The notes: a model not told the origin generated them from the letters alone. A stretch of DNA of 55,693 nt from Mesomycoplasma hyorhinis ATCC 17981 (GCF_000383515.1 NZ_KB911488.1:1-55693), one strand, 5' to 3'; shown: positions 1-13,093, counted from the first letter of the stretch. Program-made: numbers and translations.

Positions 1-40
1 AAATGAATGTCTCCCATTAAATTTAGGGAAACATTCATTT
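1..40 (-). terminator. Hairpin, probable fruA terminator
   Basis: An inverted repeat with 10-bp outer arms (AAATGAATGT / ACATTCATTT), one mismatch and a 4-bp inner stem (TCCC/GGGA) around a 10-nt loop. It lies about 95 nt beyond the fruA stop on the transcribed side, so a terminator is the simplest reading. The U tract would fall outside the window, so this is inferred. The end of a mobile element cannot be excluded. Confidence 0.5.
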
Positions 41-135
41 CAAATTATAATTAATTAAAACACTCAAAAATTTTTTCAAGAAAAGGGTATCACCTCAAAA
101 TAGAAGCTGATTTTTTAATTCAAGAATTTGTTTTA

Positions 136-2232
136 CTATTTTGCTTCTTTTTTGAAGATTTTTTTAAAGTTTCACCCCAGTTTTTCAACTTTTGAGAAGA
201 ATCAAATACAAAATGCGTGAGTAATAGTTCCGATGAGTAAAACCAAGATTCAGAACAAAATTCCTAAACCAATTTGTGCGCCAGTAGATTCTACTAAATT
301 TGTTCTTGCTAAAAAGACAACAAATATTCCACCATGTGGTGCAATAATATTAATTCCTAATAAAGCTGAAGAAATTCCTGTTACTATTCCTGCTATTATA
401 TTTGAAGGGAAAAGTACTTTTGGTTTATTAGCTGTATATGGAATTGCTCCTTCTGAAATAAAGGATAATCCAAAAACTATATTAGAATATTTACCTGCAT
501 GAATTTGCTCTTTAGTTCATAGTTTTTTATTAACAAACATAGAAAGAGAAATTCCTAATGGAGGTATCATTCCTGATAACATAGCTGCAGCCATTGAAAT
601 AGAAGAAGTTCCTCTTTGTGAAACTGTAAATGTTGCAAAAATATAAGCAGCTTTATTTACTGGTCCTCCTAAGTCAAATGCCATCATTGCTCCAATTACA
701 AGTCCTAGTAATCACACTAAGTATGTTTTAGATTCTAAAATGGATAAGAAGATAGTAAGTCCAAAATTAACATAAATTAAAACTATATTTAAAGCTCAAA
801 ATAATAAAGCAATTGTAATAGTTGCTAATAAAGGAATTAATAAAATATTTTTAATTCCTTGTAAGTTTTTAGGTAAAGCTTTTAAAATGTAGTTATTAAA
901 TACAATAACCATAGCTGCGGCAAAAAAACCACCAAAAATTGCCCCAATAAATCCTGACCCTGTAGTTAAAATTTGATTAGCTGATAAGTTATAATCATTT
1001 GCAAGTGATGGAGCTAAAAATCCATATGATGAGGCTAATTGACCACTTGCAATCGCACCAATTACAAATCCAGGCAATAATCCTTGTCTTCCAATAAGTG
1101 AAAAACTAATAAATGCTGCTAAAATGGAAACAGCAAGTGACATTCCAATTTTTCCAACACTTAAAATTAAGTTTGAAAATGCATAGTTGCTACCAAAACT
1201 TTTTAAAAATGCAGGAGAATTAAGATTTTGCCCATAAGCAGCTCCGATAATTAGATCTAAAATAAAGGCAAAGGCGATTATGATTCCACCAAAAACAATA
1301 AATGGTAACATATATGAAATTCCTGACAATAATGAACGATACATTCTTTTGTGGAAATCATAAAATGACATTTGTGCTTCATTTTCTGAAGCATTACCAC
1401 TACTTGCTGAAGCTGTTTTAAGCATTTTTCCTTTGTGTTCTAATACTTTTTTAATTTGCTCTTCAGCATTGTGAATCGCTTTTTTAGCAGAAACCTCTAA
1501 AACATTATCAAGATGAGCAAAACGAGATTTTTCAATTTCTCTATCACTTGCAATGATTAAACCCTTTGCATTTTTTAATTCAAAGTTAGTTAATTTATTT
1601 TGTACACCATCGGCACCTTGAGTTTCTACTTTAATACTTACACCCATTTTTTTAGCTGCTTCTTCTAAATTACTCTTGGCTAAGTAAGTATGCGCTATCC
1701 CTGTTGGACAAGAAGTAATAGCTACAACATCAAATTTAGAAGTAAATGTTTCTTGTGTTTTTTCTTCATTTTCTGAAGAAAAACGAGAGATTAGTTGTAG
1801 AAATTCTTCTTGAGTTTTAATTGCTTCTAATTTTTGTAAAAATTCTTTTTGCATAAACATTTTAGATAGTTGTTGAATAATTTGAATATGCAAATCAGCT
1901 TGTTCCTGATCGTTTAAAGCAATAGCAAAAATAAATTTAACTTCTTCTTGTCCTGGAGTATTATTTCAACTAATGGCTTTAGAATTTTTAATAAACATTA
2001 TTGAATTTTTTACAACATTTTTGTTTCTAATATGAGGCATTGCAATAAAATCACCTAAATAGGTAGATACTTGCTCTTCTCTACTTGAAAATTCAGATTG
2101 TGTTTGTGTAAAATCAGCAATAAAATTATTAGATTTAAGTTTTAAGCTAATGAAAGAAATTGCTTCAGTTTTGTTTTTAATTTCTTGATCAATAAAAATT
2201 AAATCCTTATTAAAAAATTGTTGAATTTCCAT
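136..2232 (-). CDS. fruA: PTS fructose-type transporter, subunit IIABC
   Basis: A 698-residue membrane permease that would import fructose and phosphorylate it (probably to fructose-1-phosphate), using phosphate from HPr. Domain order is IIA, IIB, IIC. The IIA active histidine is H67 in a MPHIRN motif. The IIB domain starts near residue 167 and has the phosphocysteine C175 in SCPTGIAHT. The IIC membrane domain runs from about residue 290 to the end. Several in-frame UGA codons are read as Trp. The ATG follows an AAGGA-type ribosome site. No fruK or regulator is adjacent in the window; the gene is divergent from leuS. Another sugar of the Fru family (e.g. mannitol-like) is possible. Confidence 0.9.
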
Positions 2233-2257
2233 TTTTTCCTTTCTTTTTTATTTAAAA

Positions 2258-2263
2258 ATTATA
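2258..2263 (-). promoter_or_regulatory. -10 box for fruA
   Basis: TATAAT on the minus strand, about 25 nt upstream of the fruA ATG, with an AAAGGA Shine-Dalgarno between them. No convincing -35 is visible. Confidence 0.5.
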
Positions 2264-2346
2264 CTTTTTTATTTTGGATAAGAGAAAAAAAAGTTACAAA
2301 GTATAAATTAGTAATTTCATTTTATAAATTTAACTAAAAATAAAAA

Positions 2347-2352
2347 TATAGT
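2347..2352 (+). promoter_or_regulatory. -10 box for leuS (leaderless-type)
   Basis: TATAGT ends 13 nt before the leuS ATG. Transcription would start only about 6 nt ahead of the start codon, and no Shine-Dalgarno exists, which suggests a nearly leaderless mRNA. Inferred from spacing only. Confidence 0.4.
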
Positions 2353-2365
2353 AAAATTTATTACT

Positions 2366-4732
2366 ATGTACAATCATCTAAAAATAGAACAAAAATGACA
2401 AAAATATTGACAACAAAACAAGACTTTTAAAACAACAAATCATCATTTACAAAAATTTTATGTACTTGATATGTTTCCATATCCTTCAGCTTCTGGATTA
2501 CATATAGGTCATCCACTTGGTTATACTGCAACAGATATCATTGCTAGATTTAAAAGATTAAATAATTTTGATGTGCTTCATCCAATTGGTTGAGATGCTT
2601 TTGGTCTTCCTGCTGAGCAATATGCTCTAAGTACAAAAAATCATCCAGCTAAATTCACACAAGAAAATATTCAAAATTTTAAAAAACAGCTCATTTCTTT
2701 AGGTTTTTCATATGATTGAGATAAAGAAGTTGATACAACTGATCCTTTATTTTATGAACAAACACAAAAGATTTTTGCTTTATTATACAAACATAATTTA
2801 GCTGAAATTAGAGAAGTAGAAGTAAATTGATGTCCAGAGTTAGCAACAGTTTTAGCAAATGAAGAAGTGCTTGTAAATGAAGAAGGGCAACTCGTAAGTG
2901 AAAGAGGAGGATTTTTAGTTTATCCTAAAAAAATGAAGCAATGAGTACTTAAAATTACTCAATATGCTGATAGATTATTAGAAGATTTAAAACTTGTGAA
3001 TTTTCCTTCCTCACTTAAAAGTTTACAAGAGAATTGAATAGGAAAATCTCTTGGTTGAAATGTTAAGTTTAAACTACAAGATAAGCAAAAAGATGTCGAT
3101 ATTTTTACAACAAGATTAGACACTATTTTTGGTGCCACATTTTTAGCAATATCCCCTAATCATTGACTAGCTGAAGAACTTGCTAATCAAAATCCAGCAA
3201 TTAAAACTTTTATAGAAAATTTTGCAGCTAGAGAAAAACAAAAAAATAATTCCAAAACAGGAATTGCTACAAATCTTTTTGCAATTAATCCTGTTAATAA
3301 CAAAGAAATTCCTATTTTTATTTGTGATTACGTAATTGCAAATTACCAAACAGGAGCTTTAATGGGAGTTCCTTCACATGATGAAAGAGACAAAGAATTT
3401 GCATTATTAAATAACATAGAATTTATTGAAGTTATTAATGAAAAAGAGAGACTAATTAATTCAAAAAAATATAATAATTTAACAATTTTTCAAGCAAGAG
3501 CACATATTCATTTTGATTTAAAAAATGAAGGAAAATCAAGCCAAGTTAAAGCTTTTAAAATTAAAGATTGAGTTTTTTCTAGACAAAGATATTGAGGCGA
3601 ACCATTTCCAATTTATTTTGATGAAGATGGCAAAATTTATTTAGAAGAAAAACTTGTTGAACTACCTTATATGGAAAATATTACTCCTTCAGGTGATGGA
3701 CAATCTCCTTTAGCTAATAATAAATCTTGAGTTTTCTTTGAAAAAGAAGGAAAAAAATATAGAAGAGAAACTAATACGATGCCACAATGAGCAGGTTCTT
3801 CTTGATATTTTTTAGCTTATATTTTAAAAAATGCAGATGGTAGTTATTTAGACATTGAATCCAAAGAAGCATATCAGCGATTTGAAAAATGAATGCCAGT
3901 TGATTTATATATTGGAGGGCAAGAACATGCTGTTGGTCATCTAATTTATTCTCGTTTTTGATATAAATTTTTATATGATTTAAAAATCGTACCTACAAAA
4001 GAACCTTTTTATAAAGTTGTAAATCAAGGAATGCTTTTAGGAACAGATGGACAAAAAATGTCTAAATCCAAAGGAAACATCATTAATCCAAACGAGGTAG
4101 TTAATCAATTTGGTGCTGATTCCTTAAGAATTTATTTAATGTTTATGTCACCTTTAATCGATACTAAAGCTTGAAGTGTTGAAGGTATTCAAGGAATTAA
4201 AAAATGAGTAGATAGAATTGTAAGAATTATGCAAAAATCCTTCATTTATGAAGAAAATTACTCAAATGCTGAATTTGAATCTATCTATCATCAAAGTATA
4301 AAAGAAATTGGTGAAAATATTGAAGCTTTAAAATACAATATTGCAATTTCTAAAATGATGGTTTACATTAATCACCTTTATAAACAAGAAATTTTAAGTT
4401 CTAAAAAATATCTAGTAGATTTTCTAATTATGTTTTCAACTTTTGCTCCACACATTGCAGAAGAATTACTAGAACAATTAGAACAAAAACCAATTCATTT
4501 ACAACAATGACCAACATTTGATCAATCTAAAATTTTAAGCAATATTGTTAACATTGCTGTGCAAGTTAATGGAAAATTAAGAGCTATTATTCAAAAAAAT
4601 GATGAAGATTCAAAAGAAGATATTTTAAACAAAGCAAAAAGTAATGAAAATGTTTTAAAATACATCCAAAATAAAGACATTGTTAAAGAAATCTATATCA
4701 AAGATAAAATTGTTACTTTGGTTGTAAAATAG
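2366..4732 (+). CDS. leuS: Leucyl-tRNA synthetase
   Basis: A 788-residue class I synthetase charging tRNA-Leu in the cytoplasm. The HIGH signature appears as HIGHPLG near residue 48 and the KMSKS loop as KMSKSKG near residue 564. The CP1 editing insertion is retained: the GVPSHDERD motif of the editing site is present near residue 335. This differs from some mycoplasmas that have lost CP1. Many UGA-Trp codons split the frame if read with the standard code. No Shine-Dalgarno precedes the ATG (see the -10 box entry). Length is normal for the family. Confidence 0.98.
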
Positions 4733-4772
4733 TAAAATAAATATAAAATTACTATAAAAACTAAGGAAAAAG

Positions 4773-6767
4773 ATGAAAGTTTCGAAAACTTGATTATTTG
4801 TATTTTTAACTGTTTTTTCAATATTAATTATTTGACTTATTTTATTAGTTTATTATAAATCTGATATATCAAACTCTGCTTTTTTTACAATATTGATGTT
4901 TTTAATCTTGATTTTAATAGCAATTTTCTTCTTTGTTACTTTTCATTTTTATAAAAGATCAATCAATGTAAACAATTTTTTCTACAAGCATTTTGAAAAT
5001 GTTTTATCCGAAAATGGTTTAGGAGTTGTTGTTTTTTCAACAGATGGAAAAATAGTTTGAGCTTCTGAATTTATTTACAATTTATACCAAAAAGCGCTAA
5101 TTGGAAAATCAGTTGATACTTTATTTGAAAGCGAAAATTACAGGAATTTCTTCCTTTTACCTTCAAAATTCGATTTTTCTATTGGTGAGAATCATCTTAG
5201 TGTACAAATTAATACTTCTAATCGTTGATTGTCAATTCAAGATACAACTTTATTAGATTCTATTACTTCGAAATATGCTGATGATTCATGAGTTATAGGT
5301 GAAATTGAATTTGATAATTTTCAAGTTTTTTCTTCTATTTTGAACGAAGATGAAATGTTTTCAATTCAAAACAAAATTAATGTTTTCTTTGAAAATTTAT
5401 TAGTTGAATATGATTTTACTTATCGACAATATATCAATGGAAAATTTTTAATTGTTCTTAATTATGCAACTTTTTTAGAATGACAACAATATAACTTTGA
5501 TATTTTCCAAAAACATTTAGTAGAAAAAACAAAAATTGAATCAAATGCTAATTTAAATATCACTATTTCTACTGGTTTTGCTTTTGGAATCAAGGATTTT
5601 AAGATCTTAAATAAGTTAGCAAAAGATGCTCTAAATTTTTCTAAAACTCGTGGTGGAAATCAAACCACAATTATAAAATATGGATTTAAACCATTTTCTT
5701 ATGGAAGAAATAGTCAAATTAGTGTTACTACTTCAAGAACAAATTTAAATTATGTTTCCAAAAAACTACTTAAAAAACTAGCTTCAGAAGATATTCAAAA
5801 AATTATTTTATACGGTCACATTAATGCTGATCTTGATGCTTTAGGTTCTGCTTATGCTTTAGGTTGATTTTTAGTTGAATATGCAAAAAGAGAATTCAAA
5901 CTTTATAACAAAAAATTTTATCTTCAAAATGATAGCTTTGATGCTACTGCAAGAAGGTTTTTGAACTTACAAAAAGATAAAATTGATCGAAAAGTTTTTA
6001 TTAAACCAAAAAAAGCAACATTACTAAACAACGCAAACACTTTAGTTATTTTATTAGATACAGCAGAAAAAGCGCGAATTGAAAATCCAGATGCTTTTAA
6101 GTATATTAATAAAGATAATATTTTCATTTTTGATCATCATGGAGTAACTTCTGGAAAACCTGATTTTTTAACTTATGGAAATGATTATATTGACACACTA
6201 GCTTCTTCAACTTGTGAGATTATAACTGAATTCATTGCTCTTAATTCTTATGATGATAAAATTGTTTCACCATTGGTTGCACAAATGCTTTTAAATGGAA
6301 TTTATATGGATACAGTGCAATTTAAGAAATCATCTTCTTCAAAAACCTTTAATGCAGCAAGTATTTTATCAAGTTGAGGAGCGTCTGTTGAAGAAGCTAT
6401 TAATATTTTAAAAATTTCTGAGGAAGATTTTACTATAATTAACGAGGTAATTAAAAGTTTAGAAGAAGTAAAACCTGGATATTTTTTAGCAGCTATTGAT
6501 AAAGCAATTGAATCAGATTTAATTTCAATAGCAACGGATTATTTATTAAATATTTATAAAAGACAAGCAGTTTTTGTAATCGCTAAATTACCAAATTCAA
6601 ATGTTTACAAAATGTCAGCTCGTTCATTACCAAATACAAATGTGCAACACATTGCAGAGTTAGTAGGGGGTGGTGGTCATTTTTCCGCAGCAGCAGCTCA
6701 ATCAACCACTGAGACATTTTTAGAATTTAAAGACAACGTTATTAACGCAATTACAGGGAGAAAATAA
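4773..6767 (+). CDS. gdpP: GdpP-type cyclic-di-AMP phosphodiesterase
   Basis: A 664-residue membrane protein of the GdpP/YybT family, which hydrolyses c-di-AMP. Two N-terminal membrane segments (about residues 8-28 and 38-58) are followed by a PAS-like part, a degenerate GGDEF region, then DHH and DHHA1 domains. The catalytic DHH triad is D454-H455-H456 in FDHHG, preceded by a GHINADLDALGS motif. The DHHA1 signature is GGGGHFSAAAA. The stop overlaps the rplI start (TAATG), so the two are translationally coupled. The order gdpP-rplI-dnaB is the usual Firmicutes arrangement. Start has an AAGGAAAAAG ribosome site. Confidence 0.92.
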
Positions 6768-7204
6768 TGAAAGTAATACTTATAAAAGATTCAAAAGATG
6801 GTAAAGCAAACACAGTAATTGAAGTAAGTCCTGGATATGCTTCAAATTATCTATTTAAAAATAAAATTGCTGTTCCTTATGTTGAACAAAATATAAAAGA
6901 ATTAGATCATAGAAAACAAGAAATTATCAAGCAAAAAGAAGAAAAACATCAAAAAGATTTACAACTAAAAGAACAAATTCAAGCACTTATTTTAGAATTT
7001 AAATTAAAGTTCACAAATGATCATCCACATGGTTCAATTTCAACAAAACAAGTTTTTAAAGCTCTTGAAGAAAAAGGTCTTCATCTTGAAAAACACACAG
7101 TTGAAAAAGTGCACATTACTTCTTTAGGACTTAGCATTTTAAAAGTGAAACTTTCACACGAAGTAAGTGCTAACTTAAGGATAAAGGTTCTAAAAGATGA
7201 ATAA
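6767..7204 (+). CDS. rplI: 50S ribosomal protein L9
   Basis: A 145-residue L9. The N-terminal rRNA-binding half begins MKVILIKDSKDGKANTVIEV and keeps the GYASNYLF segment; a long charged linking helix (about residues 45-75) and a C-terminal domain follow. It overlaps gdpP by 1 nt upstream and dnaB by 8 nt downstream. Confidence 0.97.
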   Translation: MKVILIKDSKDGKANTVIEVSPGYASNYLFKNKIAVPYVEQNIKELDHRKQEIIKQKEEKHQKDLQLKEQIQALILEFKLKFTNDHPHGSISTKQVFKALEEKGLHLEKHTVEKVHITSLGLSILKVKLSHEVSANLRIKVLKDE

Positions 7205-8570
7205 ATATGATAGGTTGTACGAAACCGATTTAGAAGAAAAAATAATATCGTATATTTTATATTATCCCAATGAATGAATTAATATAGTTAATTATTTATC
7301 TATAGAAGATTTTACTAGTGCAAAATTACGTATTATCTTTAATGCTTTATCAGATTTAATGGAAAGCACAAAAACCTTTGATATTAATTTACTAATCAAC
7401 GAATTATCAAGAACAAACAAGCTTCAACAAGCAGGTGGTGAGCAATATATTTTGAGTCTTTCACTAGATGAATATGTAGTTGAAGCTGAAATTATTGAAT
7501 ATATCAAAAAAATTTCTGAAGCAACGAAATTAAGAAAAATTCTTGAAATTTTTGAACAATCTAAAAAAGAAATTTCACAAGGAAAAAAATTAAGTGATGA
7601 CATAATTGATGAATTTCAAGAAAAAATGAATCAAATTATTTCGATCAATGCTAAACAAGATTTTGACAGCATTGCACAAGTTGCACAAGATCTACTTACA
7701 ATGTTGCGTAATCAGCAATATAGCTATGATATTAAAGGAATAACCACTGGATTTGATAAGTTAAATCACATGACTTCAGGTTTACAAAAAGGAGATTTAA
7801 TTATTTTAGCAGCTCGTCCTTCTATGGGAAAGACTGCTTTTGCTTTAAATCTTGCTAAAAATGCATGTGATGCGAAAAAAAATGTAGTCTTTTTTTCTTT
7901 GGAAATGTCTTCACAACAACTTGTTGCACGTTTGTTGTCACTTGAAACTATGATAGATGCTTCAATTTTTAAAAAACCAGGCGCACTTACAAAAGATCAC
8001 TGAATTAGAATCAAAGCTTCAATTGATAATAAAATTAATAAATACAATCTTTTAATTGAGGATTCAGGAACAATTAAATTAAATGAAATGATTTGAAAAT
8101 TGCAAAGACTAAAAAGAAAAAAAGAACAAATCGATTTAATAATCATAGATTATTTACAACTAATTAATTCTAGTTCAAAAACAAGAAATGAAAATCGACA
8201 AGTTGAAGTTTCAATTATTTCAAGAAAATTAAAACAATTAGCACGTGAATTAGACACACCGATTATTGCACTATCACAACTTTCAAGAGAAGTAGAAAAA
8301 AGGGAAAAGAAAACTCCACAACTTTCAGATTTAAGAGAATCTGGTTCTATCGAGCAAGATGCTGATATTGTGATGTTTTTGCATCGTGAAAGTTATTATG
8401 CTAGCAAAAAAACAAATGATAATATTCAAGATTCACAACTAATTATTGCAAAACATAGAAACGGACCAATTGGAGAAATTTCAATGTCCTTTGATCTTGC
8501 AACAGGTAATTTTTTTGAAAAATCTAATTCCTTACAAAGCTTTGAAAACAAGGATGATTATGGAGAGTAG
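7197..8570 (+). CDS. dnaB: Replicative DNA helicase DnaB
   Basis: A 457-residue hexameric fork helicase (called DnaC in Bacillus). The N-terminal helical domain covers about residues 1-120; the RecA-like domain has a Walker A motif [10 protein letters not shown] with K212, a Walker B IIIDYLQL near residue 320, and the QLSREVEKR and [12 protein letters not shown] motifs. The ATG lies inside the end of rplI in another frame. In-frame UGA is read as Trp. The next gene starts 11 nt before this stop. Confidence 0.96.
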
Positions 8571-9801
8571 TTTCATAATTGTTTTATTTATTCTTACACT
8601 CTTTTTAGTTGTTTTTTCAGCTTTATTTTCTGCTTCAGAAACAGCGTATGCAAGTGTTTCTAAAGTAAAACTAGAAGAAAATTTAAAAGCAGAATCTATT
8701 GCTAAAAAATCAATTTTGCACAAGTTCTATAATTTTTCACAAACTTTTACAGTTATTTTAATTTGTAACAATATAGTCAATATCGGATTATCCATTGTTT
8801 TATCCACACTTTTAGGTGCTTTTATTATTAATGAATCATTGAGATTGATTGTTTCAATTTTGATTACTACTCCAATTATTGTTTTATTAGGTGAGTTATT
8901 TCCTAAATTAATTGCTAGAAAATTTCCGATTAAGTTTTTGAAAAATACTTGACTTTTAATAGCTATTTTTTATTATTTCTTTTATCCAATTGCCCTTGTT
9001 TTAGCCAAAATTTTCAAAGAAAATTCAGTAACTAATACAGAAATTGAACTAAAAAAAATTATTGAACAAGGAACCTATGAAGGTGTACTTGAAAAAGAAG
9101 AATCTAATTTAGCAATTAAAGCTTTGGATTTTGATTCTATTAAAACAATTAACTGTTTTACACGGATAAAAGATGTTGTTTTTGTTGAATATGATATGAG
9201 TTTAGAACAAATTTTAGATATATTTAAAGAGTCAAGGTTTTCAAGGATTCCAGTTAGAAAAAAAGGAAAATTTATAGGAATTTTATTAATTAAGGATCTT
9301 TTCTTTTTAAAGGAATTTCAAATAGATGATTACATTATTGATGTACCATTTTTATGTGCAAATGATCTTTTAAAAACTAATTATGAAAAACTCAAAAAAA
9401 CTAAATCACAATTTGGTTTTATAACTAACAACAAAAACAAAAATTCACAAAATATAATAGGAATTATTACACTTGAAGATATTTTAGAGACACTTGTTGG
9501 TCCAATTTATGATGAATATGATTATCGAGATCAGCTAGAATATTATCAAATTTTTGAAGATTCAATTATTGTAAATAATGATACTAAAGTAGCTACAGTA
9601 AATGAACAATTAAATATCAATCTTGAATCATCTTTTAATACAATCGAAGCTTGATTAGAACATCATAGCAAACAAAAGTTAATTAATAATTTAAAATTTA
9701 CATATGAAGATCCACAAGAAAATTTTCAAGTTACTTTCAAGGTTTTAAACAAATCACACAATGTTAGTGAAATTCAAATCACAAAGAAAAATGAAGGCTA
9801 A
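8560..9801 (+). CDS. CorC/TlyC (hemolysin C) family membrane protein
   Basis: A 413-residue CNNM/CorC protein. The DUF21 membrane domain has three or four hydrophobic segments in residues 1-170, with [15 protein letters not shown] and [13 protein letters not shown] motifs. A CBS-domain pair (about 190-310) contains [16 protein letters not shown] and [15 protein letters not shown] short CorC_HlyC tail follows. Family members take part in divalent cation (Mg/Co) transport; the hemolysin label is historical. ATG 8560 is chosen because AAGG lies 6 nt upstream; ATG 8554 is an alternative. The start overlaps dnaB. Confidence 0.87.
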
Positions 9802-9803
9802 TT

Positions 9804-10493
9804 ATGGATAATAATACAGGATTTATTGTAGGTAGTGTTATTGTTTTATTATCTTGATTAGTAGTTTTAGTTCTTTGATTATTCTTTCACTTTCGAGCTT
9901 TATATACCAAAATCTTAAAGCAAAATAAAGGAAAAGAATATGAAAAGCAAGTAAATGATAAATTACTTCAATGAGCTATTGATAATCAAAGTTTTTTTAT
10001 TAATTCTTCTATTTTAAAACAAGGAGATTTATTATTTGAAGTTGATAGTATTTTAATAACTCGGAAAGCAGTAATTGTAGTAGAAATAAAATCTTTAAAT
10101 GGTTTTATTAAAGGTGATTTTTACTCTAATTATTGAACTAAAACTAGTTTTAATCACCAACATAAAATTTATAGTCCAATTGTGCAAAATAAAATGCATA
10201 TTATCAAGCTACAAAAATTTTTAAATATGCCTGTTCCTTTCTTTTCTTTGGTTATTTTTTCTTCAAAAACAAAGTCTTTAGAAATTAGTAATTATTTTGA
10301 TTATCAAAATGATACTTTAATAATTTTTGAACCTGATTTAAGATTTAAATTAGATTTACTAATGCAACAATTAATTAACAATTACATTGGTTATGAAGAT
10401 CAAAAGAGAATTTTCCAATTAATTGAACATTTTATTGATAATTCAAGAGCTAATGTAAAAAAATTAAAGAAAGCTATCAAAGATGAATTCTAA
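9804..10493 (+). CDS. NERD-domain membrane-anchored protein
   Basis: 229 residues. One N-terminal membrane segment (about 6-30) is followed by a nuclease-related (NERD) domain: GKEYEKQVNDKL, then GDLLFEVDSILIT and VVVEIKSLNG. The spaced D-(x)n-E-x-K matches the PD-(D/E)xK-like core of NERD. Function is unknown for the family beyond a suspected role in DNA processing. It starts 2 nt after the upstream stop and overlaps the next gene by 11 nt, so it is co-translated in the string. Confidence 0.8.
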
Positions 10494-11166
10494 GCTAGTT
10501 TATTTGTATAATGGTGTTGAATATGAAGTGATAATTGAAAAAAAGAATTACAAAAATTTAAAATTCACAGTTCGTTTAGATCATGGCAAATTAAGAGTGT
10601 TGACCAATTGTTCTTTAGAAAAAATCAAACAAAATCTAGAATTGTTAAAGCCAAAAATTGATGAATTATTATTAAATTCCAACAATCTTGTTCCAATTAA
10701 TCTAGAACAAAAATACTTCTATTTTCTAGGTCAAAAATATAATTTTAACTTAATCAAAACTAACAATGAGTATTTTTTATATGCACAAAATTTAGTATTT
10801 AAATTAAAATCAATTAATAAAAATACTATAAAATTACAAATTATTGACAACATCAATAAAAAGCTTTTAAAGTACATAAAAACAAGAATTTTGTATTGAA
10901 GCAAAATTATGCACACACCTGATTTTGAGGTATTTATTCGAAATAAAACAAGTGCTTGAGCAACCAATCATATAAGCAAACGAAAAATTTATTTTTCCAA
11001 AAAACTTTTTCCCTTTAGTAAAAACTCCTTGGATTATGTTATTATTCATGAATTAGCACATTTTTATTTTAATAATCACAGTGATAAATTTTGAAACTTA
11101 GTAGCTCAATACAAACCTGATTATTTAGAAATTAGAAAAAAAATAAATAGAAATCAATATGACTAA
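10483..11166 (+). CDS. YgjP-like (DUF45) metal-dependent hydrolase
   Basis: 227 residues with a C-terminal zinc-binding HELAH motif, near residue 190, in the context IIHELAHFYFNNHSDKFW. A second His follows in the usual place. The N-terminal half is the beta-rich part typical of YgjP/M48-like proteins. The substrate is not evident. The gene overlaps its neighbours on both sides (NERD gene 11 nt, cysS 8 nt). UGA-Trp at 10897 splits the frame only under the standard code. Confidence 0.8.
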
Positions 11167-12361
11167 AAAAGAAAATATTTACGTTTGTGGTCCAACTGTT
11201 TATGATTATATTCATATTGGCAATTTAAGACCCATTTTAACCATTGACATTTTAAACAGAGTAAAAAAATATTTCAAATATGAGTTGTTTTTTCTTCATA
11301 ATATAACAAATATTGATGATAAAATCATCAAAAAAGCTATTTTAGAAAATAAAACAGAAGCAGAAATTTCTGAGTTCTATTACAAAGACTATATGAAGAA
11401 ATTAAAGCTTTTTAATATTCAAAAACCAACAAAAATAGTTAAAGTTACAAATGAGCTAAATACTATCAAAAATTATATTTATTTGCTTCAAAAACAAGGA
11501 TTTACTTATCAAGAAAATGATGATTTATACTTTAATACTTCAAAAGTTAAAAATTATGGTCACATTTCAGGTCAAAAAATAAATTCACTTGTTTCATCAA
11601 GCAAAACACAATACAAATCCAACGCCAATGACTTTGTTTTATGAAAAAAAACAACTCTAGGAATCAAGTATTATTCTTTGCTAGGTTTGGGACGTCCAGG
11701 ATGACACACTGAATGTTCTGCTTTAATTTTTAAATATTTTAATAAACAAACAATAGATATTCACTCAGGCGGCATTGACTTGATTTTTCCACATCATGAA
11801 AATGAAAATGCACAACATTTTGCACTAACTAAGAAAAATATAACAAAAAAATGAGTTCATGTTGGCCAAATCAAAATCAATAATGAAAAAATGTCTAAGT
11901 CACTAAATAACGTTTTTTTAGTTGATAATTTTGTTGAAAAATATCATCCAGATGTTTATAGACATATTTTGCTAACTAGTTCTATTTCTGGACCAATTGA
12001 TTTAACAAATGAACTTTTAGAAGCTAATAAAAACAAAATAATTCAATATAAAAAAGCTTTTTTTGAACACTTAATTAATCCAAGAAAATCTTTAAAAAAA
12101 GTATACAATCCAATATTAAAATTATTTTTACAATCAAAATTTGCACAAGCAAATAAAGAACTTAATTTACTTTTAAAAAACAAGGATTATGCTAATTTAT
12201 CCTTCATTTTCAACGTTCTTGGCTTTATTTTTGCAACAAAAAAACTAAATAAAACTGATTTTGCTTTGTTAGAGAAATGAAAAAAATTAAAATCAGAAAA
12301 AAATTATCAAAAAGCTGACAAAATTAGAGAAAAATTATGAAATAAGTTTATTTTTTCATAA
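11159..12361 (+). CDS. cysS: Cysteinyl-tRNA synthetase
   Basis: A compact 400-residue class I synthetase (Bacillus about 466). The N terminus begins directly at the active site, with zinc ligand C10 in YVCGPTVYD and HIGN just after. Other zinc/active-site segments are GWHTECSAL and [20 protein letters not shown] is present as KMSKSLNN. The C-terminal anticodon region is shortened. It begins the cysS-rlmB-sigH-rpmG-secE-nusG order known from Bacillus; the mini-RNase III gene usually between cysS and rlmB is absent. Confidence 0.97.
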
Positions 12362-12395
12362 TTTTTTCCTTTTTAGACACTAAAGGAATTAAATC

Positions 12396-13073
12396 ATGGT
12401 TAAATACATTTGCGGTAAGAATTCTTTGTTAGACGCGATAAAAAATAACGTTCCGATTAAAAAAATTTATCTAACAAAAATAGTGCCAAATTTAAATTTA
12501 AACACTTATCAAGTGCACATAGTAGAAAAGAGTTTTTTAGATAAATTAGCTAAAGGAATTAATCATCAAGGTTTTGTAGCTGAAATTGAAAACGTTAAAT
12601 ATTTTCCAATCGAGTCGATTTTTAAAGATAATCCCAAAAGGATTTTGGTCTTAGATCATATTCAAGACAATCATAATTTAGGGGCAATTATTCGTAGCGC
12701 AAATGCAGCTGGAATTAAACATATTATTTTACCAAAAGATAATTGTGCCAAAATTAATGATAGTGTAATTAGAATATCATCAGGTGGATTTGTTGGGATA
12801 AAATTTATACTAGTTAATTCTTTATTAGCCACATTTGAAAAACTAAAAAAACATAATTTCTGAATTTATGCTTCAGCTCTTTCAAAAACTGCAAAACCTT
12901 TAGACCAAATTGTTTTTAATCAACCAAGCGCTATTGTTTTGGGCTCAGAAGCTAAAGGAATTTCAAAATCTTTATTAAATCAATCTGATGAAATTTTTTA
13001 TATTCCAATGCAAGGAACTGTTCAATCTTTAAATGTTTCAGTTGCAGCAGGAATTATCCTTTTTAAAAATTAG
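12396..13073 (+). CDS. rlmB: 23S rRNA 2'-O-methyltransferase (TrmH/RlmB family)
   Basis: 225 residues of the SPOUT class. A short N-terminal substrate-binding domain (about 1-70, starting with YICGKNSLLDAI) precedes the knotted methyltransferase domain. The motifs NLGAIIRSANAAGIKHI, AIVLGSEAKGIS and IPMQGTVQSLNVSVAAGI match motifs 1-3. It would methylate a guanosine ribose in 23S rRNA. Its stop codon TAG lies inside the AGGAGG ribosome site of the following sigma-like gene. Confidence 0.92.
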
Positions 13074-13093
13074 GAGGTAAAAATAAAGTTTTT

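Noticed and set aside
233-502. Plus-strand open frame of 89 codons
   Set aside because: It lies opposite the fruA IIC domain, whose minus-strand translation is clearly homologous to known permeases; the plus frame is a shadow.
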